A DNA stretch of 20,654 bases from NCBI GenBank assembly GCA_964597495.1, contig CAZQYC010000068.1, positions 1 through 20,654 on the forward strand, written 5' to 3'. Positions 1 to 7,601 of the stretch are shown here, piece by piece. Position 1 is the stretch's first letter. The number at the start of each line of letters is the position of its first letter. The DNA comes from CAZQYC01 sp964597495. GTDB lineage: Bacteria; Pseudomonadota; Gammaproteobacteria; Steroidobacterales; Steroidobacteraceae. The notes below the pieces were generated by a model, which was not told the DNA's origin, did no database searches, and saw only the letters and a program-made list of their open reading frames with translations. A program made the translations under genes and the position numbers.

Positions 1-47
1 GGCTTCGAACCAAGGGGTCGGGAGTTCGAATCTCTCCGGGCGCGCCA
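1..47 (+). tRNA. tRNA-Arg (anticodon UCG), 3' part only
   Basis: The window opens inside the anticodon arm. The visible anticodon loop reads CTTCGAA, giving anticodon TCG (arginine, codon CGA). The 3' strand of the anticodon stem, a 5-base variable loop, a T arm (GGGAG / TTCGAAT / CTCTC) and the acceptor strand CGGGCGC, followed by G and an encoded CCA, come next. The 5' half lies outside the window, so the D arm and acceptor pairing cannot be checked. A single-base shift in loop assignment would give a serine anticodon, but the short variable loop argues against tRNA-Ser. Confidence 0.85.
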
Positions 48-95
48 TCAAACAAAGAGGCCTCACCAACGCGTGAGGTCTTTTTGTTTGATGGC
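44..95 (+). terminator. Long tRNA-proximal intrinsic terminator
   Basis: A 23-base-pair stem (44-66 with 73-95, two G-U pairs) closes a 6-base loop. The 3' arm contains a TCTTTTTG run and the 5' arm a matching A-rich run, so it could terminate transcription from both sides. The stem begins inside the tRNA CCA end, so the tRNA acceptor end and the terminator overlap. Confidence 0.85.
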
Positions 96-143
96 GGGTT
101 GGGGAAGCCGAGAACTCTCGAGTCTCGGTATGCAATAGCGAGA

Positions 144-245
144 TCGGGAGTTCGACAAAATCGTACGGAACGATTTTGGACAGCAGTGGCTGGCGCTATG
201 CGTCGCGTCCACGGACGGTTAGCGACAATCTCTCCGGGCGCGCCA
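144..245 (+). repeat. Second, split copy of the tRNA-Arg 3' end (att-like direct repeat)
   Basis: Bases 144-155 repeat tRNA bases 18-29 (TCGGGAGTTCGA), and bases 227-245 repeat tRNA bases 29-47 (AATCTCTCCGGGCGCGCCA) exactly. The two pieces are contiguous in the real tRNA but are separated here by 71 unrelated bases (156-226) falling in the T loop. The 19-base block is the right size and position for an attachment site of an integrase that targets tRNA 3' ends. Neither copy here has the rest of a tRNA upstream. The att interpretation is inferred from the repeat plus the nearby integrase remnant. Confidence 0.7.
156..178 (+). repeat. Perfect hairpin inside the split T-loop copy
   Basis: CAAAATCGT (156-164) pairs perfectly with ACGATTTTG (170-178) across a 5-base loop. 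It sits at the start of the 71-base insert that separates the two parts of the duplicated tRNA 3' end. It may be a decayed terminator or part of a recombination site; the sequence does not decide. Confidence 0.6.
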
Positions 246-284
246 CATCGATGCGATACATCGGACTCCTGTCACGAGTATCGC

Positions 285-365
285 GTGATGAGCAAAACGC
301 GTGGGTTTTGCTCATCACCGGAATCCACATGAGGCATGTGAATTCCGGGACCCATCCATGGGTCC
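285..365 (+). repeat. Three back-to-back hairpins
   Basis: Three stems follow one another with almost no spacer. Stem 1 is a perfect 14 bp (285-298 with 305-318). Stem 2 is 14 bp with one mismatch (318-331 with 335-348, 3-base loop). Stem 3 is a perfect 7 bp (348-354 with 359-365), followed by TTTAA. Each stem shares its last base with the start of the next. No reading frame here looks coding. The cluster lies between the second att-like copy and the integrase remnant. Stem 1 has the loop motif ACGCG also seen in the tRNA terminator, so it may be a terminator brought with an integrated element. Confidence 0.65.
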
Positions 366-402
366 TTTAAGAGGTATGGCGCTTAGATATTGGGCCTTCT
401 AA

Positions 403-649
403 TTAAGCAGTTAGTTCAAGCAACTTGCTGCTCGTTTGTTGGCTGTGACGAAATTGTGCCATGACACTTTTTTCCACTTCCCGAAGCGCTCTCATTCGAT
501 TTGCATATGGAGCCAAGTGCTCCGCCGAGAAGTGAGCATAGCGCCTCACCATCTCTGCATACTCCCATCCTCTCCTGCAAGGCATGCAAGGGTGTGTCGT
601 ATTCAAACCACCATGTCGGCAGTTCGATTTGACCGTGACGCGCTGTCAA
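403..649 (-). pseudogene. Tyrosine recombinase (tRNA-targeting integrase), C-terminal remnant
   Basis: On the minus strand one frame reads ELPTWWFEYDTPLHALQE and, after a frameshift near 565-572, a second frame reads GWEYAEMVRRYAHFSAEHL, continuing to a TAA at 403-405. Joined, these match the end of phage and island integrases: the region after the box II HxLR motif, then MVRRYAHLSxxHL, whose Tyr is the catalytic nucleophile. The HDLRHTWASWH portion is badly degraded, and everything further N-terminal, including the first catalytic Arg, is not recognisable. The gene ends about 160 bases from the duplicated tRNA end. It is non-functional: frameshifted and missing most of the catalytic domain. 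Confidence 0.75.
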
Positions 650-1539
650 ATAAATGTGTTATGTGGCGCGGTCAAAATACGCATTCGCGATTGTGACGGA
701 TTTGTGCCGTAGAAGCGGCAGGCGGAGGGATTTCCACCTGCCTTTCACATGGTCATGCAGTTAATGCACGAACTATATGGCGGCACCGTTTGTTCGGAGG
801 CAGATCGAAATTCGGCGCGCATATACCGGGCATCGTGCTCACGGAAGATGAGTCGGCGGTGCCCGACGAACTGGTAGCCGATCCTCGTACGCGACTGCTA
901 GATAAACCGATCAGCATGCAGCTTCTGTTCGATACCATCGTGGAACTGCTTGGTCCGACGCAACTCGACGCCGGCAGACGATCCATGAGTCGGTCGACCG
1001 TATCTAGAAAGTACAAACGACAATTTGGGAGGATGAGCGATCGCAGCTCGAGTTCGAACCGGCCGGTTGGCGCGAAATCGAGTTCGATTTTCCGCTCCTG
1101 CTCGGCGGGCGTGAGATAGTCGATGCCCGTACGCATTCGCTTTTTGTTGTGCGCGACGTGTCCTCGCTATTGCCGATAGGCTGAAGATGGTTGATCACCT
1201 GGGTGTCGAGCGCGGTTCACTGATAAGCAGGATGCCCCTCGACTAGTCTCCCGCGCAGCGTCGCGAGGGTCCTTACGCAAATCGATATCCCGTTGTATTC
1301 CCCCTTGGTGAGCGGCGACGAAAGGAATTACACCCTCCGATCATCTCACCTAATTAAAGCGCTCATCAGGATTCGCCGTAAATACTCGCGAGGCAAACAG
1401 CTCAGGTTGTCGGCCGGACTCAAGATAAGGTCGACTGCACCGATACAACGTTCAGGACGAGCGGCGTTCCAGGTCTCGTCCTGCGTGATGCTTAGCATCG
1501 GCAGTACGGCTTCGAATTGCTCGCTTTAAGGCTAAGAGC
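650..1539. other. Gene-poor decayed region
   Basis: No intact gene is convincing in this stretch. Open frames exist on both strands (for example 753-1136 minus and 790-1119 plus), but they overlap each other and most have arginine/serine-rich shadow composition. A weak hairpin lies at 717-742. Part of the plus strand carries a receiver-domain fragment, listed separately, and a different plus frame around 1026-1185 has acidic, protein-like composition without a recognisable family. No clear sigma-70 promoter was picked out ahead of the 1540 gene. Confidence 0.5.
805..960 (+). pseudogene. Possible response-regulator receiver C-terminal fragment
   Basis: In the frame beginning at 790 the translation includes HIPGIVLTEDESAVPDEL and LLDKPISMQLLFDTIVELL. 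This resembles the last part of a receiver domain: the beta-4 strand ending in a Thr, then the conserved Lys-Pro pair and the final helix. The phosphorylated Asp region is not present upstream in any frame, and the frame downstream of about 960 turns into serine/arginine-rich sequence. It is most likely a relic of a hybrid kinase or response regulator, possibly related to the signalling genes that follow. The match is short and made by eye. Confidence 0.4.
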
Positions 1540-2556
1540 TTGAATAGAACATTCAATATTCTGCTGGTGGACGACGATGTCACAATCATCAGCGCGTTGA
1601 GTCGAATCCTGGCCGGAATCGGCCAGCTCAGATTTGCGACGAATGGGCTCGACGCGCTCAGGCTTGCGCGCGAATCTCCGCCGGACTTGATGTTGTTGGA
1701 TGTTGAGATGCCTGAGATGAGCGGACTCGAAGTCTGTGCACAGATGAAACGAGACCCGTCTTTGCTCGACGTCCCAGTCATCTTCATCACCAGTTTCAGC
1801 AACACCGAGCAAGAAGTAACGGGCTTCAACGCCGGAGCGGTCGATTTTATCGGCAAACCGCCGAGCGCGCCGCTCGTAATGGCGCGTGTGCGTACGCACT
1901 TACGTCTAAAGCAAATGGCGGACGCACTGCGCAAAGCGGCTGCAACGGATGTGCTCACCGGCGTGGCCAATCGACGCAGCTTTGACGAAGTGCTTACGCG
2001 CGAAATGTCGCGCGCACAACGTAGCTCAGCGCCGTTGTCGTTGCTGTTGATCGATATCGATTGTTTCAAGGCATACAACGACCACTATGGTCACCAGGGC
2101 GGCGATCACTGTTTGACTGCGGTTGCACAGGCAATTGGAGAGGTTCCCAAAAGGCCCGGTGACTTGGTTGCACGCTATGGCGGCGAAGAATTCGCAGTTC
2201 TGTTGCCGGAGACTCCCGCTGTCGGCGCGAGGAGTGTCGCGATGCGCATTCTTGCGTCGGTCGATGGGCTTCGGTTACAGCATGCGGCGTCGGGCGTAGC
2301 GAGTCACGTCACGCTGTCCATCGGCGTCAGCGTTTACTGTCGCTCCACACAAACGCAGGAGTTTAAGCTCAATCACACGATCAAAGAGTCTTTGTCGGCC
2401 GCTTTGATCGCCGCTGCGGATCAAGCTCTGTACGCGGCAAAAGATCAGGGTCGGCGTCAGGCCCGTTTCTTGAGTATCGAGGATCTCGGCTCGCCGCAGA
2501 GGGCGACAGCGGTCGTGGAGGGCAATATCGAGTCGAACCTTACAGGTAGCGGTTGA
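1540..2556 (+). CDS. Response regulator diguanylate cyclase (REC-GGDEF)
   Basis: Makes cyclic di-GMP from two GTP in the cytoplasm when its receiver is phosphorylated. The receiver spans about residues 5-120: acidic cluster D11-D13, phospho-acceptor D54 in LLDVEMPEMSG, Thr84 and Lys106 (GKP). The GGDEF domain starts at DVLTGVANRRSF (137-148), with metal Asp172 in LIDIDCFKAYND and the active-site loop GGEEF at 214-218. An RPGD at 205-208, five residues before GGEEF, is the classic RxxD inhibitory site, so product feedback is expected. The start is a TTG giving MNRTFNILLVDDD; AAGG at about 1528-1531 is a weak ribosome site. Its stop overlaps the next gene by 4 bases, implying translational coupling to the kinase that probably feeds it. 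The roughly 50-residue tail after the GGDEF domain has no recognised motif. Confidence 0.93.
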   Translation: MNRTFNILLVDDDVTIISALSRILAGIGQLRFATNGLDALRLARESPPDLMLLDVEMPEMSGLEVCAQMKRDPSLLDVPVIFITSFSNTEQEVTGFNAGAVDFIGKPPSAPLVMARVRTHLRLKQMADALRKAAATDVLTGVANRRSFDEVLTREMSRAQRSSAPLSLLLIDIDCFKAYNDHYGHQGGDHCLTAVAQAIGEVPKRPGDLVARYGGEEFAVLLPETPAVGARSVAMRILASVDGLRLQHAASGVASHVTLSIGVSVYCRSTQTQEFKLNHTIKESLSAALIAAADQALYAAKDQGRRQARFLSIEDLGSPQRATAVVEGNIESNLTGSG

Positions 2557-5500
2557 ATCGCGACGTGCCTAAATCAAATACCTCTCGTCTCCGCATCGCT
2601 ACGATTGCCGTGCTCGCGCTCGGGCTCGTCGTCGCGGCACTTGCCGCATGGCGGATCGACTCGATCAACGATGCGCTGATTCGAGAAAGTTTCGATTCGC
2701 GATCCAATCGGATTGCCGATCAACTCGTCGAGCGGATTCGCGGTTACGAATATGGTTTGCGCGGCACGCGCGGCGCCGTCATTGCCGCCGACCAACATCT
2801 CAGCCGCCGGATATTTCGGCACTACGCAGAATCGCGCGACATCGAGCGCGAATTTCCCGGCGCACACGGGTTCGGCTTCATCCGACGCGTGTCGATGGAT
2901 CAAGAAGCCGAGTTTCTCAAAGCCGCCCGACGCGACGATTGGCCGCAATTCGAGATTCGCAAATTGGGGCGAAACGTCGGCGATCTCTATATTATTCAGT
3001 ACATCGAGCCGTGGCAGCGGAATCTACAAGCGATCGGTCTAGACATCGCGTCGGAAGGTAGCCGCAGTCTGGCGGCTAGAGAGTCGGCGCGTACCGGACG
3101 AGCGACGTTAACAGCGCCGATCACGCTCGTTCAGGCGGCTGCCAGTCCCTCACGCTCGTTTCTCTTTCTTCTGCCGGTGTATCGGGCCGGATGGCCGCTG
3201 ACTACTGCCGACGAGCGCGACGCCGCCACGTGGGGATGGACCTACGCGCCGCTACTGATCGATGAAGTGCTCGAAAGCGCGGATGCGAGCGAACATGAAT
3301 TCGCATTGACGCTCGACGACGTTTCAAGTTACGGCACGACTACGCAATTCTATTCGCGGGGGAAGCAAAGTCGCACCGAAGCGCCGGTCATTCAGACGAG
3401 TCTCGTACGTTCCGTGTTCGGACGAACATGGCGAATTCATGTGCAGCCGTTGCCGGCGTTCTTCGACAAGCTGAATTTGCGGTCGCCGCAGATAGCCTTT
3501 TTCGCGTTTGCCGCGGTGTCCGTGCTTTGTGCCGCATTACTGCAGGCGATCTTGACGGTTCGCGCGCGGCGAATGGAGGTGCTTGCCGAACAGGCACGTT
3601 TGGCCAAGATCGTCGAGAGCTCGAGCGATGCGGTGATCGGCAAAACGTTGGACGGCGTCGTCACCGATTGGAATCGATCCGCGGAGCGAATGTTTGGGTA
3701 CACCGCGAAACAGGCGATCGGCCGCTCGCTCATGGACTTGATCGTACCGACAGAGTACCGGCACGAAGAAAAGGATATTCTGCTTCGAATCTCGCGTGGC
3801 GAGGCTGTACCGCATTTCTATACGCGGCGTCGGAAATCCGACGGCACCGTGATCGATGTGGCTGTCACCATCTCTCCAATGCGCGATGCCGACGGCGCAA
3901 TAGTCGGGGCGGCTAAGACAGCTCGCGACGTGACTCAATTGAAGAAGGCCGAATCCGAATTGCGGAGCGCGCAAGAGCGCCTGGCGGTAGCGACTAAAGC
4001 GAATCGCATCGGCGTGTGGGAGCTGAATCCGATCACCCACGAACTGATCGTTGACGACACCATGTTCGAGCTCTACGGTCGACGGCGCGAAGATTATAAG
4101 ACCGTTAACGAGGCCTGGTTCGCGAGCTTGCACCCTGAGGACAAGGCGCACAGCGACCATGTGCTCGCAGACGCGCTGGCCGGAGTTAAGCCGCTGGATA
4201 CGAGCTTTCGAATTATCACCGGCAGTGGCGAAATACGGCACATTCGAATGCGCGGCACCGTGACGTTCGATGCAGAAGGACGCGCAGTGCGAATTCTGGG
4301 AACGAACTACGACTGCACGGCGGAGAACGAGCGCGAACGGCGGCTCGATCAACTCAATGCCACGCTTGAACAGCAGGTTGCGGCGCGTACCGCCGAGATC
4401 AGTCAGCTATCGGCGTTGCAACGCGCAATTCTCGCCGATGCCGCGTACGCCGTGATCGCCGCCGAATTAGACGGCACCATCACCCTGTTCAATCCGGCGG
4501 CGGAGAAGTTGCTGGGTTATAGGGCGGACGAGATGGTAGGGAAGACAACTCCGGCCATTATTCACGACGCAACGGAAGTGGCGCAGCGCGCCGAAGTTCT
4601 GAACGCGGAACTCGGCACGAGCCTCGAGCCGGGATTCGACGTTTTTGTGGCCAAAGCGAAATTGGGCGCCACCGACACCAACGAATGGACCTACGTCCGT
4701 AAGGACGGCTCGCGCGTTCCCGTGTTGCTGTCGGTCAGCGCACTTCGTAATGCTGAGGGAAATATATTCGGCTACTTGGGGATGGTTGTCGATTTGAGCG
4801 AGCGCCGGATGAACGAATTGGCCTTGCGCGAAAGCGAGCGCTTCTTGAGAGCAGTGACCAACAACATTCCGGGCATGGTCGGATATTGGAATCGCGATCT
4901 ACGCTGCAAGTTTTCGAACAACGCCTATATGGAATGGTTCGGCAAGGATGCGGAGCAAATGCGGGACATCGACATTAGACGGCTGCTTGGCCCGGAAGTG
5001 TTCGCACTCAACGAGCGTTACATACAGGGTGTGCTCGGCGGGAAGTCCCAGCAGTTTGAGCGCACTCTTGTGAAGGCGGACGGCAGCACCGGCTACGCCT
5101 GGTCCCACTACATACCCGATATCGAAGGCGAGACGGTGCGCGGGTTTTACGTGCTCGTCACCGACATAACCGCACTCAAGCGTGCGCAGATCGACTTGGA
5201 AGAGGTCAACGCAGCGCTAAACGTTCGTACGCAAGAGGCCGAAGCGGCCAATGCCGCCAAGAGCGAATTCCTGGCGAACATGAGCCATGAAATCCGAACT
5301 CCGCTCAATGCCATTATCGGGCTCGCGTACTTGCTGGAAGAGGCTGCCGTCAACGATGAACAACGGAGTTCGTTCGCGAAAATCCAGATTGCCAGTCGTT
5401 CGCTTTTGGGCGTCATCAACGACGTGCTCGATCTGTCCAAGATCGAGGCCGGTGAAGTGCAAATCGAAGCGGCGCGCTTCGATTTGCACGAACTATTTAC

Positions 5501-7451
5501 CGAAGCTCAGCAGCTGGTTGCCCGCGATGCCGAAAACAAAGGGTTGCGATTGATCGTGCCGACTGAGTTCGGTCGAATTCCACGCGTCGTGGTCGGTGAC
5601 GTGACCCGCGTCCGACAGATCCTGATCAACTTGCTGGGCAACGCGATTAAATTCACGCAACACGGACAGGTGGAAGTGTCGGTTGAATGTCTGGAAGCAA
5701 GTCTCGAAAAGATCGTCGTGCGGTGCACGGTTCGCGATACCGGCGCGGGTATCGAACAAGCGGTATTGCAGAAGCTCTTCACGCCATTTACCCAGGCCGA
5801 TTCGTCTATCACGCGCCGTTTCGGCGGGACCGGTCTTGGACTGTCGATCGTGCGCCATCTGGCCGAGTTGATGGGTGGACAGGTCGGTGTACGAAGCAAG
5901 GTCGGCGTCGGCAGCGAGTTTTGGTTCGAGCTGCCTTTTGCCGTAGGCGAAGCTGATAGCGTATCGGCGAGTACGCAGACCTTTAGATCACTACAACTGC
6001 TGATCGGCGCGGAATCGGAGCGCTGCGGAAGGTTAATGAGGGTATCGCAACAACTGGGTTGGCGATCCGAAGTCGCCCCTTCGCAGGAAGATTTGCTAAG
6101 TCGCCTGCGTGAACGCGCCGCGGCCGACGACATGTTCGATGCAGTGGTCGTGGACGCGAACTTCGAGTCCGCGGGCATGCAAGAATATTTTTCGGAAATC
6201 GAAAGGACTCGGTCTAGAGCTGCAGTTCCGGCAGTTGTGACGCTTCAGGAGCTCGGAAAAAGATCGGGCATGGATAATTCGAATAGCGCTTTGCCAGTCG
6301 CCGCGGGCTCGTGGATCCATGCTTCAGAATTCTTCAACGTCGTCTGCGCTGCCGTCGCGAGTCGACATGTCGACAAATTCGGGGTGTCGGCCGGCACGGT
6401 TCGACTGGAACGACTGGACGGCGCACGCCTCCTCGTCGTCGACGACAGTCATATCAATAGAGAGGTGGCACGCCGAATTTTGGAGCGTAGCGGTGCGAGC
6501 GTTGTCGAGTGCGGTGACGGTCGACAGGCTCTTGAATACTTGCGGTCGCACGCTCAAGAAATCGACCTCGTCTTAATGGACGTGCAGATGCCCGTCATGG
6601 ATGGGATTACGGCAACGTTGAAAATTCGTTCCGAACTTGGCATCGCCGCCACGCCGATTATTGCGCTTACCGCGGGAGCATTGGCTACCGAGCGGCAACG
6701 AACGTTGGACGCCGGCATGAACGACTTCCTCAGCAAGCCGTTGGATGCACGGATACTGATTAGCACCGTGCATCGCTTCGTCAGTCCGGCGCTCCACAAG
6801 CGGGGAAGGGCGGCGAGTAATGTCGATGCGTTGTCCCCCTCCGAAACCGAGCCGCCGCGGATCGAAGGGATCAACATAGCCGAAGTCATGGCGCGACTCG
6901 ACAACGATGCTCCGCTCTTTCTCGCCATGCTGAAGCGATTTGCGTCGGACTACGGCGATACGTCGGAGCTTGCGACGTGGGATCTCGTTGATGACGCCAA
7001 GCGACGCGCATTGGCCGCGCGCATGCACAAGCTTCGCGGTGGCGCGGGCACGCTGGGCGCCGCGTCCGTTCAGCGCTTGGCGAACGACATCGAGTCAGCG
7101 CTCAAATCGGGACAGCCGGCCGTCGATGTGGCTCCGCAGTTAGCGACGCTGGTCGGGGATTTGACGGCATTGATCGCGCGGATTGCTGCGCACGCCGGAC
7201 CGACCGCAAGTTCGGCCGATCGAGTCGAAGACGTTGCTGGGCAGCAAAACCTGGATCCCGATTCGCTGAGCGACCTCGAAGACTTGTTGCGAAGCCAGGA
7301 CCTGGCAGCGCTCGACCGATTCCTGTCGCTTACCGCGCCTCTGCAATCCCATTTTGGAAAAACGAAGTTCGAGCGACTGCGGAGCGCGCTCGACAATCTG
7401 CAATTCACGGAGGCTGCTCGGTTATTGGCCGAGTATAACCGAAGTGCCTAG
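2553..7451 (+). CDS. CHASE-PAS hybrid sensor histidine kinase with receiver and Hpt
   Basis: Membrane sensor kinase of 1632 residues. Order: transmembrane helix about 14-33; periplasmic CHASE domain about 40-300 (GFGFIRRV, YIEPWQRNLQAIGLDI, FLLPVYRAG); second helix about 312-336; four PAS domains starting near 351, 484, 627 and 764; coiled linker; HisKA with phospho-accepting His912 in MSHEIRTPLN; HATPase with N box NLLGNAIKFT (about 1025), DTGAGIE (about 1062) and GGTGLGLSI (about 1091). A degenerate receiver (about 1147-1265) follows, then a full receiver (D1343 in LMDVQMPVMDG, K1395) and an Hpt with His1492 in ARMHKLRGGAGTLG. CHASE domains bind small extracellular ligands; the ligand here is unknown. 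The TTG start lies within the stop of the REC-GGDEF gene, a likely phosphorelay target through the Hpt. No ATG-start alternative preserves the first membrane helix. Confidence 0.93.
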   Translation: MNRDVPKSNTSRLRIATIAVLALGLVVAALAAWRIDSINDALIRESFDSRSNRIADQLVERIRGYEYGLRGTRGAVIAADQHLSRRIFRHYAESRDIEREFPGAHGFGFIRRVSMDQEAEFLKAARRDDWPQFEIRKLGRNVGDLYIIQYIEPWQRNLQAIGLDIASEGSRSLAARESARTGRATLTAPITLVQAAASPSRSFLFLLPVYRAGWPLTTADERDAATWGWTYAPLLIDEVLESADASEHEFALTLDDVSSYGTTTQFYSRGKQSRTEAPVIQTSLVRSVFGRTWRIHVQPLPAFFDKLNLRSPQIAFFAFAAVSVLCAALLQAILTVRARRMEVLAEQARLAKIVESSSDAVIGKTLDGVVTDWNRSAERMFGYTAKQAIGRSLMDLIVPTEYRHEEKDILLRISRGEAVPHFYTRRRKSDGTVIDVAVTISPMRDADGAIVGAAKTARDVTQLKKAESELRSAQERLAVATKANRIGVWELNPITHELIVDDTMFELYGRRREDYKTVNEAWFASLHPEDKAHSDHVLADALAGVKPLDTSFRIITGSGEIRHIRMRGTVTFDAEGRAVRILGTNYDCTAENERERRLDQLNATLEQQVAARTAEISQLSALQRAILADAAYAVIAAELDGTITLFNPAAEKLLGYRADEMVGKTTPAIIHDATEVAQRAEVLNAELGTSLEPGFDVFVAKAKLGATDTNEWTYVRKDGSRVPVLLSVSALRNAEGNIFGYLGMVVDLSERRMNELALRESERFLRAVTNNIPGMVGYWNRDLRCKFSNNAYMEWFGKDAEQMRDIDIRRLLGPEVFALNERYIQGVLGGKSQQFERTLVKADGSTGYAWSHYIPDIEGETVRGFYVLVTDITALKRAQIDLEEVNAALNVRTQEAEAANAAKSEFLANMSHEIRTPLNAIIGLAYLLEEAAVNDEQRSSFAKIQIASRSLLGVINDVLDLSKIEAGEVQIEAARFDLHELFTEAQQLVARDAENKGLRLIVPTEFGRIPRVVVGDVTRVRQILINLLGNAIKFTQHGQVEVSVECLEASLEKIVVRCTVRDTGAGIEQAVLQKLFTPFTQADSSITRRFGGTGLGLSIVRHLAELMGGQVGVRSKVGVGSEFWFELPFAVGEADSVSASTQTFRSLQLLIGAESERCGRLMRVSQQLGWRSEVAPSQEDLLSRLRERAAADDMFDAVVVDANFESAGMQEYFSEIERTRSRAAVPAVVTLQELGKRSGMDNSNSALPVAAGSWIHASEFFNVVCAAVASRHVDKFGVSAGTVRLERLDGARLLVVDDSHINREVARRILERSGASVVECGDGRQALEYLRSHAQEIDLVLMDVQMPVMDGITATLKIRSELGIAATPIIALTAGALATERQRTLDAGMNDFLSKPLDARILISTVHRFVSPALHKRGRAASNVDALSPSETEPPRIEGINIAEVMARLDNDAPLFLAMLKRFASDYGDTSELATWDLVDDAKRRALAARMHKLRGGAGTLGAASVQRLANDIESALKSGQPAVDVAPQLATLVGDLTALIARIAAHAGPTASSADRVEDVAGQQNLDPDSLSDLEDLLRSQDLAALDRFLSLTAPLQSHFGKTKFERLRSALDNLQFTEAARLLAEYNRSA

Positions 7452-7601
7452 AACCTCACTCTGTGCGATATGTTTTCCGGCGCCGAGCGCAGTCCCCGCG
7501 TCCTGCTATCGAAGCAATGGGCATAAATGCGCCGTCAGTAACACGCGCGTACCTACGCATCGGCCGGCCGCCCGTTTGCTACTCTTTGTGAGCATCGCAC
7601 C

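Noticed and set aside
753..1136. Minus-strand 127-residue open frame
   Set aside because: It overlaps a better plus-strand receiver-like fragment, has no recognisable family and no clear ribosome site.
1452..2078. Minus-strand 208-residue open frame
   Set aside because: Serine/arginine-rich shadow of the REC-GGDEF gene.
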